Shown here one piece after another: positions 51,654 to 60,379 of a DNA stretch of 64,000 nt. Location of the stretch: the NCBI RefSeq assembly GCF_040448305.1, contig NZ_CP148752.1:1-64000 (forward strand), in the 5' to 3' direction. The notes below the pieces were generated by a model. It ran no database searches and was not told the DNA's origin. It was given only the letters and a program-made list of their open reading frames with translations. The stretch is from Pseudomonas fluorescens (GTDB lineage Bacteria; Pseudomonadota; Gammaproteobacteria; Pseudomonadales; Pseudomonadaceae). The position numbers and the translations under genes were made by a program. Positions within the stretch are counted from its first letter, which is position 1; the number at the start of each line of letters is the position of its first letter.

Positions 51654-53180
51654 ATGCGTGCTGCTCGACTCAAAGCTGTTTTGCCACGGGAGCTGCTGGC
51701 TTCGGTGGTTGTTTTTCTGGTCGCCCTGCCCCTGTGTATGGGCATCGCGATTGCCTCGGGGCTGCCGCCAGCCAAAGGTCTGATCACCGGTATTATCGGT
51801 GGTCTGGTGGTCGGCTGGTTGGCCGGCTCGCCGCTGCAAGTCAGCGGTCCGGCGGCGGGCCTGGCCGTTCTGGTATTCGAATTGGTCCGCCAGCACGGCA
51901 TCGCCATGCTTGGGCCCATTCTGTTGCTGGCGGGTTTACTGCAACTGGTGGCTGGCCGTTTGAAGCTGGGCTGCTGGTTTCGGGTGACGGCACCCGCGGT
52001 GGTGTACGGCATGCTGGCCGGGATTGGCGTGCTGATCGTGCTGTCTCAGGTGCATGTAATGCTGGATGCCGTGCCCAAACCCTCGGGCCTGGATAACCTG
52101 GCGGCCTTCCCGGCGGCGATGGCTCAGGCGTTGCCCACGTTTGGCTGGCAAGCCGGGTTGCTCGGTTTGTCGACGATCGCCGTCATGTGGCTGTGGGAGA
52201 AATTCCGTCCGCAATCCCTGCGCTTCGTTCCTGGCGCGCTCCTCGGCGTCGGTCTGGCCACGCTTGCCAGCCTGGTGCTGGCGTTGCAGGTCAAACGGGT
52301 TGAGGTTCCGGCCAACCTGACGGAGGCCATCGACTGGCTGAAGCCAGCGGATCTGCTCAACCTGGCTGATCCGGCCTTGCTGATCGCGGCGTTTGCCGTG
52401 GCCTTCATCGCCAGCGCCGAAACCTTGCTCTCAGCCGCCGCGGTTGATCGCATGCACAGTGGTCAGCGCTCGGACTTCGACCGGGAATTGTCGGCGCAAG
52501 GTATCGGCAACATGCTGTGTGGCCTGCTAGGGGCTTTGCCTATGACCGGGGTTATCGTGCGCAGCTCGGCGAACGTTCAGGCTGGAGCAACCACGCGGTT
52601 TTCGACCATTTTCCACGGCCTGTGGTTGTTGGCGTTCGTGCTGTTGCTGTCCAGCGTGCTGCAAAGCATTCCGGTGGCGAGCCTGGCGGGCGTGCTGGTG
52701 TACACCGGTTTCAAGCTGGTGGATCTCAAGGTCTTCCGTGGTTTGGGCCGGTATGGTCGGGCGCCGATGTTCACCTATGCGGCAACTGCGCTCGCCATCG
52801 TTTTCACGGACCTGCTGACTGGCGTGTTGATTGGCTTCGGCCTGACGCTGGTGAAACTGGCGCTGAAAGCTTCGCGGTTGAAAATCAGCCTGATCGACCT
52901 GCCTCAGGAAGGGGAAATGGAATTGCGCCTGGCAGGCGCAGCGACCTTCCTCAAAGTGCCGGCGCTGACCCAGGTGCTGGGTAGTATTCCACCAGGCGCG
53001 ACGGTGCATGTGCCGCTCAATAATCTGAGCTACATCGATCACTCGTGTCTGGAGTTGCTGGAGGAATGGGGGCGGGCGAATGCGGCCAAGGGTTCGAAGC
53101 TGATGATTGAATCGCGGGGGTTGAAGCGCAGACTTGAGGGGCGGGTGCGGACGAATACCGGTGTCGGCGCGGCCGGGTAG
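51654..53180 (+). CDS. SulP family anion (probably bicarbonate) transporter
   Basis: Membrane transporter of 508 residues with about ten to twelve hydrophobic helices, beginning with LASVVVFLVALPLCMGIAIASGLPPAKG, the SulP entry signature. The C-terminal STAS domain is short (about 415-490, VHVPLNNLSYIDHSCLELLEEW). The start at 51654 has a GGGAG ribosome-binding site; 51624 is an alternative. Position next to the beta-carbonic anhydrase suggests bicarbonate as substrate. Confidence 0.92.
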   Translation: MRAARLKAVLPRELLASVVVFLVALPLCMGIAIASGLPPAKGLITGIIGGLVVGWLAGSPLQVSGPAAGLAVLVFELVRQHGIAMLGPILLLAGLLQLVAGRLKLGCWFRVTAPAVVYGMLAGIGVLIVLSQVHVMLDAVPKPSGLDNLAAFPAAMAQALPTFGWQAGLLGLSTIAVMWLWEKFRPQSLRFVPGALLGVGLATLASLVLALQVKRVEVPANLTEAIDWLKPADLLNLADPALLIAAFAVAFIASAETLLSAAAVDRMHSGQRSDFDRELSAQGIGNMLCGLLGALPMTGVIVRSSANVQAGATTRFSTIFHGLWLLAFVLLLSSVLQSIPVASLAGVLVYTGFKLVDLKVFRGLGRYGRAPMFTYAATALAIVFTDLLTGVLIGFGLTLVKLALKASRLKISLIDLPQEGEMELRLAGAATFLKVPALTQVLGSIPPGATVHVPLNNLSYIDHSCLELLEEWGRANAAKGSKLMIESRGLKRRLEGRVRTNTGVGAAG

Positions 53181-53187
53181 ATAACAG

Positions 53188-53280
53188 TGTGGGAGCGGGC
53201 TTGCTCGCGAAAGCGGTGGATCAGCCAACACATATGTTGGATGTGAAACCGCATTCGCGAGCAAGCCCGCTCCCACAGGG
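53188..53280. repeat. REP doublet (REPIN), GGGCTTGC variant
   Basis: Arms read GTGTGGGAGCGGGCTTGCTC and the inverse. It carries GCGGGC instead of the commoner GCGAGC and sits between the convergent SulP and hypothetical genes. Confidence 0.9.
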
Positions 53281-53299
53281 GATTGTGTTTACCGATGGA

Positions 53300-53950
53300 T
53301 CAAGCCGCCGGCTGATCCAGTTCCAGGCCTACGCCCAAGCGGCGGGACATGCACGGCCAGCGTTTCCACGCGGCGCCGGTGTCAGGGCTGTTGAGCTTCT
53401 CGCGGTAGGCTTCCACCGATTCCAGCGCGAAGCTTTCGTCGTTGAGCATCTCGTCGATGGCGTGATGCACCACTTCGTCCAGTTGGTTGGCGAACGACTC
53501 ACCGATCAATTGGTGAGCAATCAGGTTGGCGACAGTCATGTCCAAGGGGATCAGTGGCTGGCCGAAATGCTTGATGTACAGGTCATTGACCTCTTCGACA
53601 AACCGGTGCGCCAGATAGGCTTCATCCAGCAGGCTGTCGAGCCCGACATGGCCGGCCATGATGGCTGGCGGCTGGAGGAAGTACTGCTCGGCGATTGCCA
53701 GCACCGGTTTGATCTGTGACTCAATGCCCGCTTCCCTGGCGACTTCATTGGCTGCATCCAGCAGATCGGGCACTTCTTCGATGTAGGCGGCGACAAATCG
53801 CGTCAGTACGCCGTTGGTATCGGTCTCCGGCAATTGGATCGCCGGGTGCAGATGAGGCAGTTTACTTTCCAGCTGACGCGTCAGCAGGCCGGTCTCGGCT
53901 TCGTGTTGTTGGGCTTTTTGGATCTGCTCGCGCAATGCGGCGGTGTTCAT
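53300..53950 (-). CDS. Conserved hypothetical protein
   Basis: A 216-residue soluble protein, mostly helical and acidic, without a signal peptide or recognisable catalytic motif. It starts MNTAALREQIQKAQQH. Regions such as HVGLDSLLDEAYLAHRFVEEVNDLY and LIAHQLIGESFANQLDEVVHHAIDEML look like packed helices. I recall similar proteins only as Pseudomonas hypotheticals. It is divergent from the cox operon across 369 nt. Confidence 0.75.
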   Translation of the reverse strand: MNTAALREQIQKAQQHEAETGLLTRQLESKLPHLHPAIQLPETDTNGVLTRFVAAYIEEVPDLLDAANEVAREAGIESQIKPVLAIAEQYFLQPPAIMAGHVGLDSLLDEAYLAHRFVEEVNDLYIKHFGQPLIPLDMTVANLIAHQLIGESFANQLDEVVHHAIDEMLNDESFALESVEAYREKLNSPDTGAAWKRWPCMSRRLGVGLELDQPAA

Positions 53951-54151
53951 GAAAACTCCAGGAAACAAGGCAATGAAATAGGGAAGACATAACTTAGCTG
54001 GCTTACGAAAAATGCTAAGACGCATTTGTCATAATTATTTCATCCTTGAGACGGCCCCGTTATATCGATTAGCCACCACTCGTCTGCATCCTTCTCCATT
54101 CGTACCCTGCAAAGCAAGTTAATGCTGTTTCAGATGATTTACGCCTTCGCA

Positions 54152-54179
54152 TTGCGAGGTCAGAGGTGCTGTCTATACT
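54152..54179 (+). promoter_or_regulatory. Candidate cox operon promoter, RpoS-like
   Basis: TTGCGA, a 16-nt spacer and TATACT, with the -10 extended to CTATACT, which is the form favoured by sigma-S. It lies 140 nt before the coxB start, in a 369-nt region that otherwise holds only AT-rich sequence near the divergent gene. In P. aeruginosa the aa3 oxidase genes are known to respond to RpoS. Confidence 0.5.
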
Positions 54180-54319
54180 CGGGGTGGAATGGAGTTAGCT
54201 GATGACGCCCGACTGCATATGCAGCAAGGCCCGGTGCTCAAGTTCGTAGTCTGATGCAGCCGCTCCCTTGCCGCAGGTGAAAGCCGGCGGGATAACAAGA
54301 ACGATAAGGGGAACCCGCA

Positions 54320-55447
54320 ATGATGCGACATCCACATGTCTGGATGGGCCTCCTGTTGTGGTCGATTTTCAGTCAGGCGCAAGCGGCCTGGACTGTGAAT
54401 ATGGCGCCTGGAGCGACTGAAATCAGTCACGAAGTATTCGACCTGCACATGATCATTTTCTGGATCTGTGTGGTGATCGGCATCATCGTTTTTGGTGCCA
54501 TGTTCTGGTCGATGATTCTCCACCGCCGCTCGACCGGGCAGGTGGCCGCCAAATTTCATGAAAGCACCACCGTCGAAATCCTCTGGACCATCGTGCCCTT
54601 CCTGATCCTGGTAGCCATGGCTATTCCCGCTACCGCGACCCTGATCAAGATGTACGACGCCAGCGAGCCGGAAATCGATATCCAGATCACCGGCTACCAG
54701 TGGAAGTGGCACTACAAATACCTGGGCCAGGACGTCGAGTTCTTCAGCAACCTGACCACCCCCCAGGATCAGATCCACAACAAGGAAGCCAAGGGCGAGC
54801 ATTACCTGCTCGAAGTCGACAAGCCATTGGTGCTGCCGGTCGGTGCCAAAGTGCGCTTCCTGGTGACCTCCGCCGACGTGATCCACTCCTGGTGGGTGCC
54901 GGCTTTCGCGGTCAAGCGCGATGCGATTCCCGGGTTCGTCAATGAAGCCTGGACCCGTATCGACAAACCCGGCATCTACCGTGGCCAGTGCGCCGAGTTG
55001 TGCGGCAAGGATCACGGCTTCATGCCGACCGTGGTCGAGGTCAAGGAAAAGGCCGATTACGAAAAATGGCTGGCCGATCGCAAGACCGAGGCCGCGCAGC
55101 TCAAAGAGCTGACCAGCAAGGAATGGACGCTCGACGAGCTCAAAGAGCGCGGCGACAAGGTCTATCACACCACCTGCGTGGCCTGTCACCAGGCCGAAGG
55201 CCAGGGTCTGCCACCGATGTTCCCGGCACTCAAGGGCTCGAAAATCGCCACCGGACCGAAAGACGCTCACCTGAGCATTGTCTTCCACGGCAAGCCTGGC
55301 ACTTCCATGGCCGCATTCGGCAAGCAACTCTCGGAAGTCGATATCGCGGCGGTCGTGACCTATGAACGTAACGCCTGGGGCAACAACAAGGGCGACATGG
55401 TCACGCCTAAAGAAGTGCTGGAGCTGAAACAGGCGGAAAGCAAATGA
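54320..55447 (+). CDS. coxB: Cytochrome c oxidase subunit II with fused cytochrome c
   Basis: Subunit II of aa3-type oxidase, 375 residues. After a signal peptide and two TM helices comes the CuA domain (QCAELCGKDHGFM, with CuA ligands Cys, Cys, His, Met). A C-terminal cytochrome c domain follows, with heme motif CVACH and a later Met ligand, so it is the caa3 kind. It opens the cox operon; coxA follows after 82 nt. Confidence 0.97.
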   Translation: MMRHPHVWMGLLLWSIFSQAQAAWTVNMAPGATEISHEVFDLHMIIFWICVVIGIIVFGAMFWSMILHRRSTGQVAAKFHESTTVEILWTIVPFLILVAMAIPATATLIKMYDASEPEIDIQITGYQWKWHYKYLGQDVEFFSNLTTPQDQIHNKEAKGEHYLLEVDKPLVLPVGAKVRFLVTSADVIHSWWVPAFAVKRDAIPGFVNEAWTRIDKPGIYRGQCAELCGKDHGFMPTVVEVKEKADYEKWLADRKTEAAQLKELTSKEWTLDELKERGDKVYHTTCVACHQAEGQGLPPMFPALKGSKIATGPKDAHLSIVFHGKPGTSMAAFGKQLSEVDIAAVVTYERNAWGNNKGDMVTPKEVLELKQAESK

Positions 55448-55529
55448 CCCGGTCTATTGCGCACTTAAGGAACCGGTCGGGGCTACGTCCCCCGGCCTGC
55501 CCAGCCCATCTGTTTGCAGGAGACAGAAC

Positions 55530-57122
55530 ATGACTGCTGTAATCGATGAACATGTTCATACCACCACCGACCACGCCCACGGCCCCGCCAAAGGCCTGAT
55601 GCGCTGGGTGCTGACCACCAACCACAAGGACATCGGTACGCTGTACCTGTGGTTTGCGTTCTCCATGTTCCTGCTTGGCGGTTCGTTCGCGATGGTGATT
55701 CGCGCCGAGCTGTTCCAGCCGGGGCTACAGATCGTCCAGCCGGAATTCTTCAACCAGATGACCACCATGCACGGCCTGGTGATGGTCTTCGGTGCGGTGA
55801 TGCCGGCCTTCGTCGGCCTCGCCAACTGGATGATCCCGCTGATGATCGGCGCGCCGGACATGGCCCTGCCGCGCATGAACAACTTCAGCTTCTGGCTGTT
55901 GCCGGCGGCGTTCCTGATGCTGGTGTCGACCCTGTTCACTCCGAGTGGCGGGCCGAACTTCGGCTGGACGTTCTATGCGCCGCTGTCGACCACCTACGCG
56001 CCGGAAAGCGTGACCTTCTTCATCTTCGCCATCCACTTGATGGGGATCAGTTCGATCATGGGGGCGATCAACGTGATCGCCACCATCCTCAACCTGCGCG
56101 CCCCCGGCATGACGCTGATGAAAATGCCACTGTTCGTCTGGACCTGGCTGATCACCGCGTTCCTGTTGATCGCGGTGATGCCGGTACTGGCGGGTTGCGT
56201 GACCATGATGCTGATGGACATCCACTTCGGCACCAGTTTCTTCAGTGCCGCCGGTGGCGGAGACCCGGTGCTGTTCCAGCATGTGTTCTGGTTCTTCGGT
56301 CACCCCGAGGTGTACATCATGATCCTGCCGGCCTTCGGTGCCGTCAGTTCGATCATTCCGGCCTTTTCGCGCAAGCCACTGTTCGGCTACACCTCGATGG
56401 TCTACGCCACGGCGAGTATCGCGTTCCTGTCGTTCATCGTCTGGGCGCACCACATGTTCGTGGTCGGCATTCCGCTGGTGGGCGAGTTGTTCTTCATGTA
56501 CGCCACTCTGCTGATCGCGGTGCCTACCGGCGTGAAGGTGTTCAACTGGGCCAGCACCATGTGGCAAGGCTCGCTGACCTTCGAGACGCCGATGCTGTTT
56601 GCCGTGGCGTTCGTGATCCTGTTCACCATCGGCGGTTTCTCCGGGTTGATGCTGGCCATCGCCCCGGCGGACTTCCAGTACCAGGACACCTACTTCGTGG
56701 TCGCGCACTTCCACTATGTGCTGGTGCCGGGGGCGATCTTCGGGATCTTCGCCTCGGCCTACTACTGGCTGCCGAAATGGACCGGCCACATGTACGACGA
56801 AACCCTGGGCAAGCTGCATTTCTGGCTGTCGTTCATCGGCATGAACCTGGCCTTCTTCCCGATGCACTTCGTGGGGCTGGCGGGCATGCCGCGACGGATT
56901 CCGGACTACAACCTGCAATTCGCCGACTTCAACATGGTGTCGTCGATCGGCGCATTCATGTTCGGCGCCACACAGATCTTCTTCCTGTTCATCGTGATCA
57001 AGACCATTCGCGGCGGCCCGCCGGCACCGGCCAAGCCGTGGGATGGGGCTGAAGGCCTGGAGTGGAGCATTCCGTCGCCGGCGCCGTATCACACCTTCAC
57101 CACGCCGCCGGAAGTGAAATGA
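55530..57122 (+). CDS. coxA: Cytochrome c oxidase subunit I
   Basis: Catalytic subunit with heme a and the heme a3-CuB site, 530 residues and twelve TM helices. CuB/heme segments are seen in FFGHPEVYIMILPAFG, VWAHHMFVVG and FVVAHFHYVLVPGA. It accepts electrons from subunit II and pumps protons. A composite REP element separates it from the Cox11 gene. Confidence 0.98.
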   Translation: MTAVIDEHVHTTTDHAHGPAKGLMRWVLTTNHKDIGTLYLWFAFSMFLLGGSFAMVIRAELFQPGLQIVQPEFFNQMTTMHGLVMVFGAVMPAFVGLANWMIPLMIGAPDMALPRMNNFSFWLLPAAFLMLVSTLFTPSGGPNFGWTFYAPLSTTYAPESVTFFIFAIHLMGISSIMGAINVIATILNLRAPGMTLMKMPLFVWTWLITAFLLIAVMPVLAGCVTMMLMDIHFGTSFFSAAGGGDPVLFQHVFWFFGHPEVYIMILPAFGAVSSIIPAFSRKPLFGYTSMVYATASIAFLSFIVWAHHMFVVGIPLVGELFFMYATLLIAVPTGVKVFNWASTMWQGSLTFETPMLFAVAFVILFTIGGFSGLMLAIAPADFQYQDTYFVVAHFHYVLVPGAIFGIFASAYYWLPKWTGHMYDETLGKLHFWLSFIGMNLAFFPMHFVGLAGMPRRIPDYNLQFADFNMVSSIGAFMFGATQIFFLFIVIKTIRGGPPAPAKPWDGAEGLEWSIPSPAPYHTFTTPPEVK

Positions 57123-57135
57123 ACGCCTGCCCTTC

Positions 57136-57240
57136 TGTGGGAGCGACGGTGCGGCGATCCGACCTGCTCGCGAAGAACGATAACGCGGTGTGCCTGCTAA
57201 ACCGCGGTGTCTGCTTCGCGAGCAGGCTCGCTCCCACAGG
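57136..57240. repeat. Composite REP doublet with an altered left arm, inside the cox operon
   Basis: The right arm is standard (CTTCGCGAGCAGGCTCGCTCCCACAG without change). In the left arm, GTGGGAGCGA is separated from CTGCTCGCGAAG by about 17 nt (CGGTGCGGCGATCCGAC) instead of 2. It lies between coxA and the Cox11 gene. Confidence 0.88.
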
Positions 57241-57263
57241 GTTCTCGGTCGAGGTTCAAAACC

Positions 57264-57815
57264 ATGGCTGACTCGATTTCGTTGAAGAAACTGGTCACGC
57301 GCCTGCTGACCGTGGTGGTGGCAATGTTTGTCTTCGGCTTTGCACTGGTGCCGATCTACGACGTGATGTGCAGGGCCTTCGGCATTAATGGCAAGACCGG
57401 CGGGCAGTACGAGGGTGAGCAAACGGTCGACACCTCGCGGCAGGTGCGCGTGCAGTTTCTGTCGACCAACACCGCCGACATGCCGTGGGACTTTTACCCC
57501 AAGCATGACGAGTTGACCGCGAACCCGGGGGCGGTGAACGAGATGATCTTCATCGCCCACAACCCCACCGATAAACCGATGAGCGCCCAAGCCGTGCCGA
57601 GCATCGCGCCCAGCAACGCGGCGGCGTACTTCCACAAGACCGAATGTTTCTGCTTTACCCAGCAAGTGCTGCAGCCCGGTCAACGGATCGAGATGCCGGT
57701 GCGTTTCATCGTTGACCGCGACATGCCCAAGGATGTGAAGCACCTGACGCTGTCTTACACGCTGTTCGATATCACCGCCCGACATCCACCGGTAGCTGTA
57801 AACACTGGCGGCTGA
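57264..57815 (+). CDS. Cytochrome c oxidase assembly protein CtaG (Cox11)
   Basis: Copper chaperone that delivers CuB copper to subunit I. It has 183 residues. One N-terminal TM helix is followed by a periplasmic domain with the copper motif ECFCFTQQ (two Cys). The start MADSISLKKLVTR fits the family; the longer frame begins inside the REP element. coxC follows after 25 nt. Confidence 0.95.
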   Translation: MADSISLKKLVTRLLTVVVAMFVFGFALVPIYDVMCRAFGINGKTGGQYEGEQTVDTSRQVRVQFLSTNTADMPWDFYPKHDELTANPGAVNEMIFIAHNPTDKPMSAQAVPSIAPSNAAAYFHKTECFCFTQQVLQPGQRIEMPVRFIVDRDMPKDVKHLTLSYTLFDITARHPPVAVNTGG

Positions 57816-57840
57816 GCGTGCCCGATAAGGAGAACAATAA

Positions 57841-58728
57841 ATGGCAACTCATGAACATTATTACGTCCCGGCCCAGAGCAAATGGCCGATCATCGCCACG
57901 GTCGGCATGTTCGTCACGGTGTTTGGCCTGGCCACCTGGTTCAATGATCTGAAGGCCGCACGCCCCGAATCCCACGGGCCGCTGATCTTTTTCGTCGGTG
58001 GCCTGTTGCTGGCCTACATGCTGTTCGGCTGGTTCGGCACGGTGATCAAGGAAAGTCGCGGCGGCTTGTACAGCGCACAGATGGATCGCTCGTTCCGCTG
58101 GGGTATGAGCTGGTTCATTTTCTCGGAAGTGATGTTCTTCATCGCCTTTTTTGGCGCGCTGTTTTATGTCCGCCATATCTCCGGGCCGGCGCTCGGTGGT
58201 GAAGGCGCCAAAGGCATGGCGCACATGCTGTGGCCGAACTTCCAGTTCACCTGGCCGCTGCTGAGCAACCCCGACTCGAAACTGTTTCCGCCGCCCAAGG
58301 AAGTCATCAGCCCCTGGGGTCTGCCATTGCTCAATACCGTGTTGCTGGTGAGTTCCAGCGTGACCGTGACCATCGCCCACCACGCTTTGAAAAAGGGCCA
58401 TCGCGGCGCACTGAAACTCTGGCTGGCGCTCACCGTAGTGTTGGGCTGTGCGTTCCTCACCTTCCAGGCCGAAGAGTACATGCACGCCTACCGCGAGCTG
58501 GGTCTGACCCTGGGTTCGGGCATCTACGGCGCGACATTCTTCATGCTCACCGGGTTCCACGGCGCCCATGTGACCATCGGCACCATCATCCTGTTCGTGA
58601 TGCTGATGCGGATCATGCGCGGGCACTTCGACAGCGAGCACCAGTTCGGCTTCGAAGCAGCGAGCTGGTACTGGCACTTCGTGGATGTGGTGTGGATCGG
58701 GCTGTTCGTTTTCGTCTATGTGCTGTAG
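57841..58728 (+). CDS. coxC: Cytochrome c oxidase subunit III
   Basis: Structural subunit III, 295 residues with about seven TM helices. Family segments are WGMSWFIFSEVMFFIAFFGA, FMLTGFHGAHVTIG and ASWYWHFVDVVWIGLF. It directly follows the Cox11 gene. A degraded REP doublet comes immediately after its stop. Confidence 0.97.
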   Translation: MATHEHYYVPAQSKWPIIATVGMFVTVFGLATWFNDLKAARPESHGPLIFFVGGLLLAYMLFGWFGTVIKESRGGLYSAQMDRSFRWGMSWFIFSEVMFFIAFFGALFYVRHISGPALGGEGAKGMAHMLWPNFQFTWPLLSNPDSKLFPPPKEVISPWGLPLLNTVLLVSSSVTVTIAHHALKKGHRGALKLWLALTVVLGCAFLTFQAEEYMHAYRELGLTLGSGIYGATFFMLTGFHGAHVTIGTIILFVMLMRIMRGHFDSEHQFGFEAASWYWHFVDVVWIGLFVFVYVL

Positions 58729-58796
58729 GAGCGAGCTTGCTCGCGAAGGTTTATCAGTCGAAATCAGGGTAACTGACACGCCTTGGCGAGCAAGCT
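58724..58796. repeat. Degraded REP doublet overlapping the 3' end of the DUF2909 gene
   Basis: The left arm GTAGGAGCGAGCTTGCTCGCGAAG is intact. The right arm reads TTGGCGAGCAAGCT and then breaks off, without the CGCTCCCAC part, at the stop codon of the minus-strand gene (58795). Confidence 0.75.
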
Positions 58797-58998
58797 ACCA
58801 AGGGACATGGGACACCAACTGGCCGCTGAAAAACCCCCAGGCGATCAGGCCGAGGGTAAGGGCGGCCAGCGTCACTCGCACACTCAAGGCAATGACGAGG
58901 CGGTTTGAGCGGCTGTCGTCCTTGACCAGAAAAAACAGGCCGCTGAACAGGCTGACAACCGTGGCAATCAGCATCAGGACGATGGCTGCTTTGAGCAT
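58795..58998 (-). CDS. Twin transmembrane protein (DUF2909)
   Basis: A 67-residue membrane protein with two helices (IVLMLIATVVSLFSGLFFLV and VTLAALTLGLIAWGFFSG) around a short basic loop. It is oriented against the cox operon, between coxC and surf1, with its stop lying in the broken REP arm. Its place in cox clusters suggests a link to oxidase assembly, but no role is known. I chose the start MLKAAIVLML. Confidence 0.85.
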   Translation of the reverse strand: MLKAAIVLMLIATVVSLFSGLFFLVKDDSRSNRLVIALSVRVTLAALTLGLIAWGFFSGQLVSHVPW

Positions 58999-59069
58999 GG
59001 TGAGACTCCGGGGGGACAAGCGATGCACTTGAGTATAGCTATCGCGATGACCGACTTTCTGGCGATGCC

Positions 59070-59810
59070 ATGAAGCGCTTTCGGCCGGGTATCGTGCCAA
59101 CGCTGGTGGTGGCGCTGTTGCTGCCGCTACTGGTGTCCCTGGGGTTCTGGCAATTGAGCCGGGGCGCGGAGAAAGGCGCGCTGCTGCAAACCTACGCCGA
59201 ACGCCGGGCCGCCGAGCCGATGGCCAGTACCGAACTGCAACACACCACCGATCCGGCTTTCCGTCGGGTTCACCTGTACGGCCAGTTCGATGCTGAACAC
59301 AGCCTGCTGCTGGATAACAGTCAACGCAACGGCAAGGTCGGCGTTGAGCTGTTGCAACCCTTTCACGATCAGGCCTCCGGGCTTTGGCTGCTGGTCAATC
59401 GCGGCTGGTTGCCTTGGCCGGAGCGCCGCACACCACCGCAATTCAAGACGCCTGCCGAAGCAGTCAGCCTCGACGCGTGGGTCTACGTCTCCCCCGGCGC
59501 GACGTTCCAATTGCACGCAGATCCCACAACATTGACATGGCCGAAGCTGATTACGGCCGTTGAGCCAGACAAGCTCTGGACAGCACTGAATCGCGAAGGC
59601 TTTGCCTACGAACTGCGCGCCGAAACCGGCCCCGCCATCTATCAGGCCGACTGGCCAGTAGTCGCCATGGGCCCGGAAAAACACATCGCTTATGCCGTGC
59701 AGTGGTTCGCCATGGCGATCGCCCTGTTCGGTCTTTATCTCTATCTCGGCTGGCACAACGCAAAGGAGAAACACCATGGGAGCGGCCATGAATCCACCCA
59801 GCATGTCTGA
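59070..59810 (+). CDS. SURF1 family cytochrome oxidase biogenesis protein
   Basis: A 246-residue assembly factor with N- and C-terminal TM helices. The family segments LGFWQLSRGAEK, LLVNRGWLPWP and YAVQWFAMAIALFGLYLYLGW are present. It is thought to handle heme A insertion into subunit I. The next gene begins 35 nt before its stop. Confidence 0.94.
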   Translation: MKRFRPGIVPTLVVALLLPLLVSLGFWQLSRGAEKGALLQTYAERRAAEPMASTELQHTTDPAFRRVHLYGQFDAEHSLLLDNSQRNGKVGVELLQPFHDQASGLWLLVNRGWLPWPERRTPPQFKTPAEAVSLDAWVYVSPGATFQLHADPTTLTWPKLITAVEPDKLWTALNREGFAYELRAETGPAIYQADWPVVAMGPEKHIAYAVQWFAMAIALFGLYLYLGWHNAKEKHHGSGHESTQHV

Positions 59811-60369
59811 GGCGAAACCTTCGGTGAACCGGCGCAAGGGCCGTATGCAATTGCTGCTGATCCTGCTCGGGGTGATCGGTCCGATGATCCTCGCCACCGG
59901 CATGTACAAGCTGAACTTCTGGGTGCCCGAGGGCCGCAGTTATCACGGCGAACTGATCGGCAACGGTCAGACCCGCGCGGACATCGGCGTGCAGGCCCAG
60001 GAAGCTCGCTGGCAGATACTGGTAACGGCGCCCAAGGATTGCGCGGTGGACTGCCAGCAACTGGTGTATCTGGCGCGGCAAGTCCAGATCGGCCTCGGCC
60101 GTGATGCGTCCCGCGCCAGCCATGCATTGGCCGCCGCGCAGACGCTGAACAGCGATTACGAGACTAAACTTCAACGCGAGTACCCGCAGTTGCAACGCTA
60201 TTCACTGGATTTGCCTGCCTACACTAAAGGCGCTCAGAGCGATGACGCGCCGCACCTGTGGATCATCGACCCCCACGGCAATCTGGTGCTGCGCTACGAC
60301 CCCTCGGTGAAGGGCAAGGACCTGCTCAACGATCTGCGCCACCTGCTGAAACTGTCGAACATCGGATAA
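59776..60369 (+). CDS. Sco-like membrane protein of the cox cluster
   Basis: A 197-residue protein with one TM helix (LLLILLGVIGPMILATGMY) and a periplasmic domain. It carries CxxxC (C89, C93, in KDCAVDCQQ), like Sco copper chaperones, and a thioredoxin-like end (APHLWIIDPHGNLVLRYDPSVKGKDLL). The start at 59776 has an AAAGGAG site. Probably a copper or redox assembly helper. It overlaps surf1 by 35 nt and precedes ctaA by 10 nt. Confidence 0.85.
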   Translation: MGAAMNPPSMSEAKPSVNRRKGRMQLLLILLGVIGPMILATGMYKLNFWVPEGRSYHGELIGNGQTRADIGVQAQEARWQILVTAPKDCAVDCQQLVYLARQVQIGLGRDASRASHALAAAQTLNSDYETKLQREYPQLQRYSLDLPAYTKGAQSDDAPHLWIIDPHGNLVLRYDPSVKGKDLLNDLRHLLKLSNIG

Positions 60370-60379
60370 GGGCATCGTC

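Noticed and set aside
55725..57785. 686-codon minus-strand frame opposite coxA and the Cox11 gene
   Set aside because: Low-complexity His/Arg/Gln-rich translation typical of an antisense frame.
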